Shown here in pieces: positions 55,524 through 63,712 of a DNA stretch of 64,000 bases. Both the position numbers and the translations under genes were made by a program. The DNA comes from Rhizobium sp. RU36D. GTDB taxonomy: Bacteria > Pseudomonadota > Alphaproteobacteria > Rhizobiales > Rhizobiaceae. The notes under the pieces are model-generated. The model had not been told where the DNA came from and made no database searches. It saw nothing but the letters and a program-made list of their open reading frames with translations. The DNA lies in the NCBI RefSeq assembly GCF_900176345.1, contig NZ_FWXU01000005.1, forward strand, positions 186,001 through 250,000. The letters run 5' to 3'. The first letter of the stretch is position 1, and every line of letters starts with the position of its first letter.

Positions 55524-56207
55524 TCAGTATCCGGCGGCGCTCAGCGGATCTGCACCAAACAGGGTGGCGTGACCGCTCGTCAGGAGCCATCCGGTGATAG
55601 CTGCGGTGATGCAAAGGGCGAGGATCATAGGTGTATCGACGCTGGGGCGGCTGCGGCCGGAAAATATGGCGGCGAAGGGGACAAGCGATGTCGTGGCCGC
55701 GACTTCGGACCATCCGTTGCCCAGCCTGCGCCGGGCGCGCCTATCCAGCACCACAAGGCCAGCCACCGAAAACATGCCGAGCCCGCCGAAGAGAATGAGC
55801 GAACGCAGATCGCCGTTGGGCGCAAGATGGCCAAGCGACCAGAGGATGAAGCCCCATAGCACGGGGTGGCGGGTGACGGCGGTGATCGCCCCCCATTGCT
55901 GGCCGCCCCGCAGGGTGACGGATGCTGGATTGGCGCTGAAGAGACCCGCCAGCACCAGGAACAGCCCCGCTGGCGCTGAAACAAGCGTGACCTGCGCCTG
56001 CCATGCCGCTGCATCCCAAAGAGGAATGTAGTCGCTGCTCAGGGCGGCCTTCAGCACCCAGAGCATGACGATGATCGAGACCGCCGAATAGGTGGCCAGA
56101 TAGGTTTTCCTGCCGACGGAGGCGATGATGACGGCCCGAGCCTGGGGCATGGCTGGCAGCGAATGCAGCAACAGGAAGACCGCGAGGGACACGAGCAATT
56201 CGGTCAC
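55524..56207 (-). CDS. nnrU: NnrU-family membrane protein
   Basis: A 227-aa protein with about six helices and the NnrU motif VTRHPVLWGFILWSLGHLAPNGD. NnrU is linked to nitrite/nitric oxide reduction, though its biochemical role is unknown. The start is GTG 56207, with GGGAG upstream and GTGA overlap with the hemerythrin-like gene. It is the last of three leftward genes divergent from norE. Confidence 0.9.
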   Translation of the reverse strand: MTELLVSLAVFLLLHSLPAMPQARAVIIASVGRKTYLATYSAVSIIVMLWVLKAALSSDYIPLWDAAAWQAQVTLVSAPAGLFLVLAGLFSANPASVTLRGGQQWGAITAVTRHPVLWGFILWSLGHLAPNGDLRSLILFGGLGMFSVAGLVVLDRRARRRLGNGWSEVAATTSLVPFAAIFSGRSRPSVDTPMILALCITAAITGWLLTSGHATLFGADPLSAAGY

Positions 56208-56680
56208 GCCAGCATCTCCCGGCCCTCGGCCTCGGCCACCAGCAGGCTTTCCAAAATCAGTTGCTCGGCCGAGATGTGGCGCCGGAGGCATTCCTGGAAA
56301 CCCCGGAGCATGGAAGACACGACGGGGAATGCCAGCTTGCAGCGCCCCCTCCACAGGGATTGAAGCGTCAGGGACAGCTCTTCTGCGGCCCGATGATCGC
56401 AGCGATGTTCGGCCTTCAGCTTTTCGATCATCATGGCTGCGAAGCAGGAGCCGGCATTGCGGTCGAAATCGGGAAAGAAGATCCGCTCTTCGAACTCCTG
56501 GGCCACGGCGAGCAGCGGCAATATCCGCTCGGTCGTCTCGAACAGGTCCTGCGGCACGCGGCCGTCATCAAGCTCCGCTGCGGCTTCTTCCAGCTGGATG
56601 CACAGGCTGAGCAGCCGCTGATGGTAGCGCTCCAGGCGGGCGACGTCTTCGGCAGTCAGGCAAGCATGGGCTTCCGGCAT
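56204..56680 (-). CDS. Hemerythrin-like (HHE) protein
   Basis: A 158-aa four-helix protein with His and Glu spaced as in hemerythrin HHE domains: RYHQRLLSLC, EFEERIFFPDFD, EHRCDHRAAEEL and RRHISAEQLILE. It may bind iron and NO, and such proteins are often found with nor genes. GGAGGAGG precedes the ATG. It lies between the 51-aa membrane peptide and nnrU with tight spacing. Confidence 0.8.
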   Translation of the reverse strand: MPEAHACLTAEDVARLERYHQRLLSLCIQLEEAAAELDDGRVPQDLFETTERILPLLAVAQEFEERIFFPDFDRNAGSCFAAMMIEKLKAEHRCDHRAAEELSLTLQSLWRGRCKLAFPVVSSMLRGFQECLRRHISAEQLILESLLVAEAEGREMLA

Positions 56681-56692
56681 CGAAACCTCCTC

Positions 56693-56848
56693 CTACTGGC
56701 CAAGAAACAGCACGGTCGCAATGGCCACTGATGCCGCAACGGCCGACAAGGCGCCGCCTCGCTGCAACACACCCATTCGGTAAAGGGTCAGCGCGAAGGC
56801 GATGATGACGGGTGTTGCCACCAGTAGGCCGATTTGGGCGTCTGTCAT
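56693..56848 (-). CDS. 51-aa membrane peptide of the nnrU operon
   Basis: The peptide MTDAQIGLLVATPVIIAFAL continues with TLYRMGVLQRGGALSAVAAS and a hydrophobic end (VAIATVLFLGQ): two probable helices. It is first of the leftward nnrU set, 12 bases ahead of the hemerythrin-like gene, and 120 bases from the divergent norE. Too short for most gene callers, but the spacing and hydrophobicity support it. A ribosome site is not strong. Confidence 0.6.
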   Translation of the reverse strand: MTDAQIGLLVATPVIIAFALTLYRMGVLQRGGALSAVAASVAIATVLFLGQ

Positions 56849-56903
56849 GGTCTGGGCTCCATTTCACTGGGATGGACCTTGAACCAACTTTCCCCCTCCT
56901 TCT

Positions 56904-56917
56904 TTGCGGCCGCGCAA
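56904..56917. promoter_or_regulatory. CRP/FNR-type (NnrR-like) site between nnrU set and norE
   Basis: TTGCGGCCGCGCAA is TTGCG-N4-CGCAA, a perfect two-arm palindrome of the TTG-N8-CAA class used by FNR, FixK and NnrR regulators. It lies 52 bases before norE and 56 bases before the 51-aa gene, suited to control both directions. Confidence 0.75.
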
Positions 56918-56968
56918 AGTAGCCCGCGATTGCTTCGCTTAGGACTGTCGCCATCAGGGAGAACCGAT

Positions 56969-57511
56969 ATGGCGATTGTTGTTCAAGGCAATGCGGGTGA
57001 AGACGACCGGCTTTTGTTGTGGGTGCTGGTGTGGAGCGAGTTGATCGCCTTTGGCATCCTGCTGGTGTCGTTCCTGGTTGTTTCCAGCGTCAATGCGCAA
57101 GCCTTCGAGCTGGCGCGTTTGCATTTAAGCCCGGGCCTGGCGGCCGCCAATACAATGGTGCTGCTGTCGAGCGGCTATCTGGCGGCGGTCGCGCTGCGCC
57201 GCCGGCAGGATGTCGTCCGTGTCCGGCGGCCCCTGGCCATCGCCGCGGTGCTGGGCCTGGTCTTCGTTGCGATCAAGTGCATCGAATATACAGGGGAAAT
57301 CCGTTTTGCCGCGGATGCGACGCTTTCGACCTTCTTCGAGCTCTATTTCATCATCACCGGCTTTCACCTGCTGCATGTGATCTTTGGTTCCCTGCTGCTG
57401 GCGCTCGTCGCCTGGCGGCCGATGCCGGGAAATGTGGTGCTGATCGCCACGCTTTGGCACGCCATCGATCTGGTGTGGCTCGTCATGTTCCCCATTCTCT
57501 ATCTCGCGTGA
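56969..57511 (+). CDS. norE: NorE, cytochrome c oxidase subunit III-like protein
   Basis: A 180-aa membrane protein with about five helices and the subunit III-like FELYFIITGFHLLHVIFGSL and WHAIDLVWLVMFPILYL. NorE is needed for full NO reductase activity in Paracoccus-like systems. ATG 56969 has GGGAG upstream; a longer frame to 56834 crosses the operator. First gene of norEFCBQD. Confidence 0.9.
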   Translation: MAIVVQGNAGEDDRLLLWVLVWSELIAFGILLVSFLVVSSVNAQAFELARLHLSPGLAAANTMVLLSSGYLAAVALRRRQDVVRVRRPLAIAAVLGLVFVAIKCIEYTGEIRFAADATLSTFFELYFIITGFHLLHVIFGSLLLALVAWRPMPGNVVLIATLWHAIDLVWLVMFPILYLA

Positions 57512-57518
57512 GGCTGTC

Positions 57519-57794
57519 ATGACCCGCAGGGACCGTGAGGAACTACTTGGTATCCTGATGCTGCTTCTGGTGCTCGCAACCGGCAGCGCGATCGTCTCAG
57601 CCCTCGCGGGCCCGACGGTCGTACCGATTGCGGCCGTGCTGCTGATGGCCTTCGTCAAGAGCCGGTTCGTCATCCTCGATTTTCTGGAGCTGCGCAGCGC
57701 CCATGCCGGACTGCGCAACGCCGTGCTGGCCTGGCCCGTCGGGCTTCTTTCGCTGGCACTGGTGAAATGGATCGCGCTGGCCGTGCTGGGCTAG
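57519..57794 (+). CDS. norF: NorF-like small membrane protein
   Basis: A 91-aa protein with about three helices, resembling cytochrome oxidase subunit IV, as NorF does. It lies eight bases after norE. Motif FVKSRFVILDFLELRSAH supports the NorF/COX4-like family. It is probably an assembly or stability factor for NO reductase. Confidence 0.82.
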   Translation: MTRRDREELLGILMLLLVLATGSAIVSALAGPTVVPIAAVLLMAFVKSRFVILDFLELRSAHAGLRNAVLAWPVGLLSLALVKWIALAVLG

Positions 57795-57809
57795 AGACTG
57801 CCGTCTTGT

Positions 57810-57823
57810 TTGCACAAGCGCAA
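57810..57823. promoter_or_regulatory. CRP/FNR-type (NnrR-like) site before norC
   Basis: TTGCACAAGCGCAA is TTG-N8-CAA, one base off the palindrome at 56904. It lies in the 157-bp gap between norF and norC, about 130 bases before norC, so norCBQD may have its own promoter. Confidence 0.68.
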
Positions 57824-57951
57824 AGAAGGCTTTTTCCATCTCGCTACAACGTGATTGTCCCGCACTGCAGGCGAGGGGATCGCCGGCAAGAAAATCCGGC
57901 GGGGGATTTTATGCCGCCTCTCGAATGGCCGGCGACTGAAAGGACGAAGGT

Positions 57952-58404
57952 ATGGCAGAGCGCCTGACCAAGACCGGGGCACGCAACGTCTTCTACGGCG
58001 GCTCCGTGTTCTTCTTTGCGATATTCGTGGGGCTCACCGCCCACAGCCACTACTACATGCGGACCACATCCACTGACGAGACGACGCTGACCGACAGCGT
58101 GGCCCGCGGCAAGCATGTCTGGGAAAAGAATGCCTGCATCAATTGCCACACATTGCTGGGCGAGGGCGCCTATTTCGCGCCCGAACTCGGCAATGTCTGG
58201 ACCCGCTGGGGCGGCGCCGAAGATCGCGATGGCGCGCGTGAAACCCTGCGCTCCTGGATGGCGGCGCAACCGAGCGGCATCGAAGGCCGTCGGCAGATGC
58301 CGCAATTCCACCTGACCGACGAGGAAGTCAACGACCTCGCCGACTTCCTGGAATGGACCAGCAAGATCAAGACCCAGAACTGGCCGCCGAACGAGGCGGG
58401 CTGA
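57952..58404 (+). CDS. norC: Nitric oxide reductase subunit C
   Basis: A 150-aa membrane-anchored cytochrome c. An N-terminal helix (about 13-33) is followed by the haem c motif CINCH and a Met ligand in RRQMPQF. It delivers electrons to NorB for 2 NO reduction to N2O. GAAGG precedes the ATG. Confidence 0.97.
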   Translation: MAERLTKTGARNVFYGGSVFFFAIFVGLTAHSHYYMRTTSTDETTLTDSVARGKHVWEKNACINCHTLLGEGAYFAPELGNVWTRWGGAEDRDGARETLRSWMAAQPSGIEGRRQMPQFHLTDEEVNDLADFLEWTSKIKTQNWPPNEAG

Positions 58405-58430
58405 GCCGACGTGACCCAAGGAGACTTGCC

Positions 58431-59777
58431 ATGAAATATCAAACCCAGAAGGTCGCGATGCTGTATTTCTACGGCGCGCTCGGCCTGTTCCTCGCCCAGG
58501 TGCTGTTCGGCGTGCTGGCCGGCACCATTTATGTTCTGCCCAACACGCTGTCGGAGCTTCTGCCCTTCAACATCGTGCGCATGATCCATACCAACGCACT
58601 GATCGTCTGGCTTCTCATGGGCTTCATGGGATCGACCTATTACCTCCTTCCGGAGGAAGCGGAGACGGAACTATACTCGCCGAAGCTGGCGATCGCGCAG
58701 TTCTGGATCTTTCTGGTCGCCGCTGCCGTCGCCGTCGTGGGCTATCTGTTCCACATCCATGAGGGGCGCGAATTTCTCGAGCAGCCCTTCGCCATCAAGG
58801 TCGGCATCGTCATCGTCGCGTTGATGTTCCTCTTCAACGTCACCATGACGACGCTCAAGGGGCGAAAGACCGTCGTTACCAACATCCTGATCTTCGGGCT
58901 GTGGGGCGTGGCGATCTTCTTCCTGTTCGCCTTCTACAATCCGATCAACCTCGCGCTCGACAAGATGTATTGGTGGTATGTCGTGCATCTTTGGGTCGAA
59001 GGCGTGTGGGAACTGATCATGGCCTCCGTGCTCGCCTTCCTGATGATCAAGCTCAACGGCATCGACCGCGAAGTGGTGGAGAAGTGGCTCTATGTCATCG
59101 TCGGCCTCGCCCTGTTTTCGGGCATCCTGGGCACAGGCCACCACTATTACTGGATCGGCGCCCCGGGCTACTGGCAGTGGATCGGCTCGCTGTTCTCCAC
59201 GCTTGAGGTCGCGCCCTTCTTCACCATGGTGATCTTCACCTTCGTGATGACCTGGAAAGCCGGCCGCAAGCACCCGAACCGGGCGGCACTTCTCTGGTCG
59301 ATCGGTTGCTCGGTCATGGCCTTCTTCGGTGCCGGCGTCTGGGGCTTCCTGCACACCCTGTCCTCGGTGAACTATTACACCCATGGCACGCAGGTGACAG
59401 CGGCCCACGGCCACCTCGCCTTCTTCGGTGCCTATGTCATGCTGAACCTCGCTGTCATGGCCTATGCCGTGCCGGAAATCCGCAGCCGGGCGCCGTTCAA
59501 CCAGTGGCTTTCGATCGTCAGCTTCTGGATGATGTGCACGGCCATGTCGGTCATGACCTTCGCGCTGACCTTTGCCGGCGTGCTGCAGGTGCACCTGCAA
59601 CGCATCCTGGGCGAGAGCTACATGGCGGTCCAGGATCAACTGGCCTTCTTCTACTGGATCCGCCTTGGCTCCGGCGTCTTCGTGCTGATCTCGGCGCTGA
59701 TGTTCATCTGGGCGATCCTGGTGCCCGGAAAGACCCGTGATGTCGTGCCCGCGGCCCTGGCCCAGCCGGCCGAGTGA
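58431..59777 (+). CDS. norB: Nitric oxide reductase subunit B
   Basis: A 448-aa catalytic subunit with about 12 helices, a haem-copper-oxidase relative with non-haem iron. His ligands lie in VRMIHTNALIVWLL, LWVEGVWE (with key Glu), GTGHHYYWIG and THGTQVTAAHGHLAFFG. The frame could start earlier, but ATG 58431 with AAGGAG is right. It follows norC by 26 bases. Confidence 0.97.
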   Translation: MKYQTQKVAMLYFYGALGLFLAQVLFGVLAGTIYVLPNTLSELLPFNIVRMIHTNALIVWLLMGFMGSTYYLLPEEAETELYSPKLAIAQFWIFLVAAAVAVVGYLFHIHEGREFLEQPFAIKVGIVIVALMFLFNVTMTTLKGRKTVVTNILIFGLWGVAIFFLFAFYNPINLALDKMYWWYVVHLWVEGVWELIMASVLAFLMIKLNGIDREVVEKWLYVIVGLALFSGILGTGHHYYWIGAPGYWQWIGSLFSTLEVAPFFTMVIFTFVMTWKAGRKHPNRAALLWSIGCSVMAFFGAGVWGFLHTLSSVNYYTHGTQVTAAHGHLAFFGAYVMLNLAVMAYAVPEIRSRAPFNQWLSIVSFWMMCTAMSVMTFALTFAGVLQVHLQRILGESYMAVQDQLAFFYWIRLGSGVFVLISALMFIWAILVPGKTRDVVPAALAQPAE

Positions 59778-59852
59778 TCCCACGATGTTCGGTGACGGTT
59801 AGCCGTCACCGAACCCCGCTTCCCCGAACCCGCACTTCATCGAGGCACCCCC

Positions 59853-60656
59853 ATGAACCTCATGCTTCGCCATCCGCTTCCCGAAATTCCCGCCTATGCC
59901 CCGGTCGGAAACGAATGCGCCCTGTTCGAAACCGCCTGGACGCGGCAGCTGCCGCTGCTTCTCAAGGGGCCGACGGGCTGCGGCAAGACGCGTTTCGTCA
60001 GCCATATGGCGGCGAAGCTAGGCCTGCCGCTGACCACCGTATCCTGCCATGACGATCTTGCCGCTGCCGATCTCACGGGTCGCTATCTGCTGAAAGGCGG
60101 AGAGACGATCTGGATCGACGGACCGCTGACGCGGGCCGTCCGGGACGGCGGTGTTTGCTATCTCGACGAAGTCGTCGAGGCGCGCAAGGACGTGGCCGTC
60201 GTTCTGCATCCCCTGACCGACGACCGACGCATCCTGCCGCTGGAACGAACCGGCGAGGAATTGGCGGCACCGCCTTCCTTCATGCTCGTGGTCTCCTACA
60301 ATCCCGGCTATCAGAACCTCTTGAAGGCGTTGAAGCCCTCCACACGCCAGCGTTTCGTGGCGATCGAGTTCGATTTCCTGCCGAGGGATCGCGAGATCGA
60401 AGTGGTCTCCGCCGAAAGCGGCCTGCCGCCTTCCAAGGTGGAGCCACTGGTGGTGCTGGCGCAGCGCCTGCGCGCCCTGAAGGGCCACGACCTGGAAGAG
60501 GGCGTGTCGACCCGTTTGCTGGTCTATTGCGCCAGCCTCATCGATGCCGGTCTGCCGGCCAGGGATGCGGTGCGCTCGGCTATGATCGAGCCGTTGACGG
60601 ACGAGCCTGACATCCGGGCCGCCCTGTTTGAACTCGCCAATGCGGTGATCCGCTGA
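59853..60656 (+). CDS. norQ: NorQ, MoxR-type AAA ATPase
   Basis: A 267-aa ATPase with Walker A LLKGPTGCGKTRFV and Walker B GGVCYLDEVVEARKD. NorQ with NorD matures NO reductase, probably in the insertion of iron. It lies 75 bases after norB and eight before norD. Confidence 0.94.
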   Translation: MNLMLRHPLPEIPAYAPVGNECALFETAWTRQLPLLLKGPTGCGKTRFVSHMAAKLGLPLTTVSCHDDLAAADLTGRYLLKGGETIWIDGPLTRAVRDGGVCYLDEVVEARKDVAVVLHPLTDDRRILPLERTGEELAAPPSFMLVVSYNPGYQNLLKALKPSTRQRFVAIEFDFLPRDREIEVVSAESGLPPSKVEPLVVLAQRLRALKGHDLEEGVSTRLLVYCASLIDAGLPARDAVRSAMIEPLTDEPDIRAALFELANAVIR

Positions 60657-60664
60657 GAACCTCC

Positions 60665-62563
60665 ATGCTGGACTTCCTGGAACTCGAAGAGACGGTCGGC
60701 CGGATGTGGCACGGCCTGGCCGGTGACACTCGAACCTGGCCGCGATACCCGTCGGAGGCCGTCCGGTTGGAGGATATTCAGCCCATGCTTGCCCCTCTGT
60801 TTCGGGGTCTTGGCGGCGAAAGCACGGTGCAGATCGTGCCGGCGCGCGGGCGAGCGTCCTCGCACCGGCTGAAGCTCAGGCAGAAGCTGGGGCTCGGCGA
60901 GGAGAAGCTGACGCAGCCTTGCCGGGACGATGCCTCGCTGCTGCTGCCGCCCGTGCTGGATCTCCTGCCGCAGCGGCGCTTAAACCGCGATCTCTATATC
61001 TGGCTTGCCGCCGTCCTGGCGGTGATGCCACGGGAGCCGATCGCCTGTGCCGATCCGCTCCTGACCGATCTCGCCCGGATCGACCGTGCCGAAAGCAATG
61101 TTGCAAGGGTTCTTGAAGCCTTTCCGGGCCTTGCCACCCTCTATGCCGATCTGTGCGCGGCGCTTCTTACCGCGCGAGGACGTGGCAAGCTGCCCCGCGT
61201 GGAAGACCTGGTCGAGCGGCGGGTTGTTGATCTCCTGAGGGCCGGCAGCGGTCTGGCGCCGCTCCATGCCCATGAGACATTCCCCGACCGCGCGCCGCCC
61301 GGCTATCTGCCGATGTTGCCTGTGCCGCTATGGCCCGACGCCTTGCTGCGCGAGACTTGCGAGCCGCGCCGAGAGGAAGATCAGCCATCATCTCAGAGCA
61401 AGGGCGACGGGCAGGCGGGGGGACGGCATATCGCCGTGCGGGAGAAGGATTCCCAGCAGCGCGGAGAGCGCAGCCCCTTCATTCTGAACCGGTTCGAAAA
61501 GATCCTGGCCATGGTGGAGATGGTCAATGTCGACAGGCCCAGCGACGACAGCGACGATCATGACGCGACCGCCGCAGACGAACTCGATGAAATGACGCTC
61601 GGCGAACGCAAGGGAAGGCCTTCGGCGCGCTTTCGCTTTGATCTCGACCTGCCGCCCGAGGCCGTTGACCCGACGGCGCTGAAGGCAGACCTGACCTATC
61701 CGGAATGGGATTATCGCCGCGGCGCCTATCTCAAGGACCATTGCCGCGTGGTTGCCGCCACGGCGCCCGACGGTGACGCCGCTGAGGAAATGGGGGCGGA
61801 GACCCGGCGCCTCGTCCGCAGTGTCCTTCGCCAGTTCGAAGTCATGAGACCGAAACATGAATTGCTGCGGGCCCAGGCCGATGGAGCAGACCTCGACCTC
61901 GACGCCGTGGTCCGCAGCCGGGTCGACTTTGCCGCGGGCGGGGAATGTTCCGACCGCATCTACCTTGCAAGCCGCCCACAGGCCCATGACCTCGCGGTGA
62001 CGCTGCTGGTCGACGTTTCCTTGTCCACCGACGCCTGGTTCGACAACCTGCGGGTTCTGGATGTCGAAAAGGAAGCCTTGACCGTTCTGGCCGAGGGCTT
62101 ATCGGCCTGCGGTGATAACCATTCGATCCTGACCTTCACTTCGCGCCGTCGCAACTGGGTCCGTGTGGACACCGTGAAGAGCTTTGACGAACCGATGGGG
62201 CCTGCCGTGCGGCGCCGGATCGCTGCGCTGAAGCCGGGCTACTACACCCGCATCGGTGCCGCGGTCCGTCACGCTACCGCCGAGCTATTGAAACAGCCGA
62301 ACCGGCGGCAGCTGCTGCTGGTGCTGACGGACGGCAAGCCCAACGATGTCGACCACTATGAGGGACGGTTTGCGCTGGAAGACAGCCGGCGTGCCGTCAT
62401 GGAAGCACGGCGCAAGGGTGTCCGCGTCTTCGGCGTGACCATCGACAGCGATGCGAAGTCCTATTTTCCCGCCGTCTTCGGACAACACGGATTTGCCGTG
62501 GTTCCAAAAATCGGCAGATTGCCGGCCGCCCTGCCGGCGATCTACCGCAGTCTCGTCGGTTAG
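60665..62563 (+). CDS. norD: NorD, VWA-domain maturation protein
   Basis: A 632-aa protein whose C-terminal part (about 430-632) is a von Willebrand A domain with the metal site LLVDVSLSTDAWF (DxSxS) and LTDGKPNDVDHYEGR. The N-terminal part is helical with an acidic linker. It works with NorQ on the NO reductase complex. A terminator hairpin follows. Confidence 0.93.
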   Translation: MLDFLELEETVGRMWHGLAGDTRTWPRYPSEAVRLEDIQPMLAPLFRGLGGESTVQIVPARGRASSHRLKLRQKLGLGEEKLTQPCRDDASLLLPPVLDLLPQRRLNRDLYIWLAAVLAVMPREPIACADPLLTDLARIDRAESNVARVLEAFPGLATLYADLCAALLTARGRGKLPRVEDLVERRVVDLLRAGSGLAPLHAHETFPDRAPPGYLPMLPVPLWPDALLRETCEPRREEDQPSSQSKGDGQAGGRHIAVREKDSQQRGERSPFILNRFEKILAMVEMVNVDRPSDDSDDHDATAADELDEMTLGERKGRPSARFRFDLDLPPEAVDPTALKADLTYPEWDYRRGAYLKDHCRVVAATAPDGDAAEEMGAETRRLVRSVLRQFEVMRPKHELLRAQADGADLDLDAVVRSRVDFAAGGECSDRIYLASRPQAHDLAVTLLVDVSLSTDAWFDNLRVLDVEKEALTVLAEGLSACGDNHSILTFTSRRRNWVRVDTVKSFDEPMGPAVRRRIAALKPGYYTRIGAAVRHATAELLKQPNRRQLLLVLTDGKPNDVDHYEGRFALEDSRRAVMEARRKGVRVFGVTIDSDAKSYFPAVFGQHGFAVVPKIGRLPAALPAIYRSLVG

Positions 62564-62583
62564 GGGTCCGACGAGACCTGATG

Positions 62584-62627
62584 GAAAGGCCCGACGCACC
62601 GGTCAATTCACGGGAGTCGGGCCTTTC
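62584..62627 (+). terminator. Hairpin terminator after norD
   Basis: GAAAGGCCCGAC and GTCGGGCCTTTC form a perfect 12-bp stem with a 20-base loop, followed by CTGTTTTA. It ends the norEFCBQD message 21 bases after the stop. Confidence 0.85.
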
Positions 62628-62683
62628 CTGTTTTATCGCCGTCCATCAGGCGCCGTCAGACCTTGGTGCAAGATGCATCTTCT

Positions 62684-62697
62684 TTGTTGCGCGACAA
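62684..62697. promoter_or_regulatory. CRP/FNR-type site before the first DUF2249 gene
   Basis: TTGTTGCGCGACAA is TTG-N8-CAA with four-base symmetric ends. It lies 90 bases before the DUF2249 gene and suggests the same regulator as for the nor genes. Confidence 0.6.
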
Positions 62698-62786
62698 CGT
62701 TTCCCAGCGGCCGAAGACTTACACATGCAAGGCTACCTGTTGGTGGCGATACTTCCCTTGATCGATCCAAGAAGGACCAGAGCTGC

Positions 62787-63071
62787 ATGACTTTGACTGT
62801 TGACCAGATGCCTTCCATTGACGTTCGCGATATTCCTCACGGTGAACGTCATCCCCGAATCTTCGGCATGCTCAATTCGCTGGCGCCAGGAGGCGCTGTT
62901 CTGCTGACCGTGGATCATGATCCGGTGCCGCTGCGCTATCACCTCGAGAGCATGTTTTCGGGAATGTTCGGCTGGGAGTATCTGCAGCGGGGACCGGATC
63001 TCTGGCGGGTGGAAATCGCCCGGCTGAAGCATGACGGATGCAACTGCAATTGTGGCGGCGGTCATTCGTAG
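62787..63071 (+). CDS. DUF2249 protein with Cys-rich tail
   Basis: A 94-aa protein of the DUF2249 family (DVRDIPHGERHPRIFGMLNSL, then TVDHDPVPLRYHLE and WEYLQRGPDLWRVEI). The C-terminus is CNCNCGGGHS, a likely metal-binding tail. Such proteins occur in nor and nnrS clusters, and a role in NO or metal handling is suspected. The start ATG 62787 has AGGA ten bases upstream. Confidence 0.82.
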   Translation: MTLTVDQMPSIDVRDIPHGERHPRIFGMLNSLAPGGAVLLTVDHDPVPLRYHLESMFSGMFGWEYLQRGPDLWRVEIARLKHDGCNCNCGGGHS

Positions 63072-63187
63072 ATCGAGATTGGATGCGGCTCGCCGTCATC
63101 AGGTTTGCCAGACGAACAGCCGCACTCCACATTGCCGGATGATACGGATACAATCCGCTTCGATCCGCATGTTCAAGGAGAACGGGA

Positions 63188-63712
63188 ATGGCTCAGATCT
63201 TCAGGGAACTCGATGTGCGACCGATCCTGCGTGGCGGCGGAGAGCCGTTCCCCGCCATCATGGAGGCGGTCAAATCCCTTGGTCCAGGAGAGGGCCTGAG
63301 GCTGATCGCCACCTTTCGTCCCGATCCGCTGTTCACCGTCATGGATCGGCGCGGTTTTGTCGGCGAGGCCAATCCCCTGGGAGATGGCGACTGGGAGGTG
63401 CATTTTTCTCCTAGGGCAAAAGAGGTGGCGGACGTTCGCTTGTCGATGGGCGCCGAAGAGGCTGCTGCCTGGCCCGACCCGCTGTGGCAGCTCGATCTCA
63501 CCACCCTGGAGGCGCCCGAGCCCATGGAAAAAGTTCTGTCCCGGACCGAGCTGATGGAGCCAGGAGAGGTGCTTTTTGCGGTGTTTTCCAGGGAGCCTGT
63601 GTTTCTGATGCCGGAACTGGAACGCCGCGGGCACCAGTGGGTGGGCAATTACGATGAGGCCGGCTCGGCCTATCGGATGTTGATCCGGATCGGGGACCTC
63701 GATCATTCCTGA
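63188..63712 (+). CDS. Tandem DUF2249 protein
   Basis: A 174-aa protein with two DUF2249 repeats (about 5-80, from FRELDVRPILRGGGEPFPAIM; and about 98-170, from LWQLDLTTLEAPEPMEKVL). AAGGAG precedes ATG 63188. It ends ten bases inside the convergent nnrS gene, 116 bases after the first DUF2249 gene. Function unknown, context nitric oxide. Confidence 0.82.
   Translation: MAQIFRELDVRPILRGGGEPFPAIMEAVKSLGPGEGLRLIATFRPDPLFTVMDRRGFVGEANPLGDGDWEVHFSPRAKEVADVRLSMGAEEAAAWPDPLWQLDLTTLEAPEPMEKVLSRTELMEPGEVLFAVFSREPVFLMPELERRGHQWVGNYDEAGSAYRMLIRIGDLDHS

Noticed and set aside
55243..55713. A 156-codon leftward frame with several cysteines ([12 protein letters not shown]) across the fixL start
   Set aside because: It overlaps fixL in another frame and runs into nnrU; the Cys pattern comes from antisense or out-of-frame reading.
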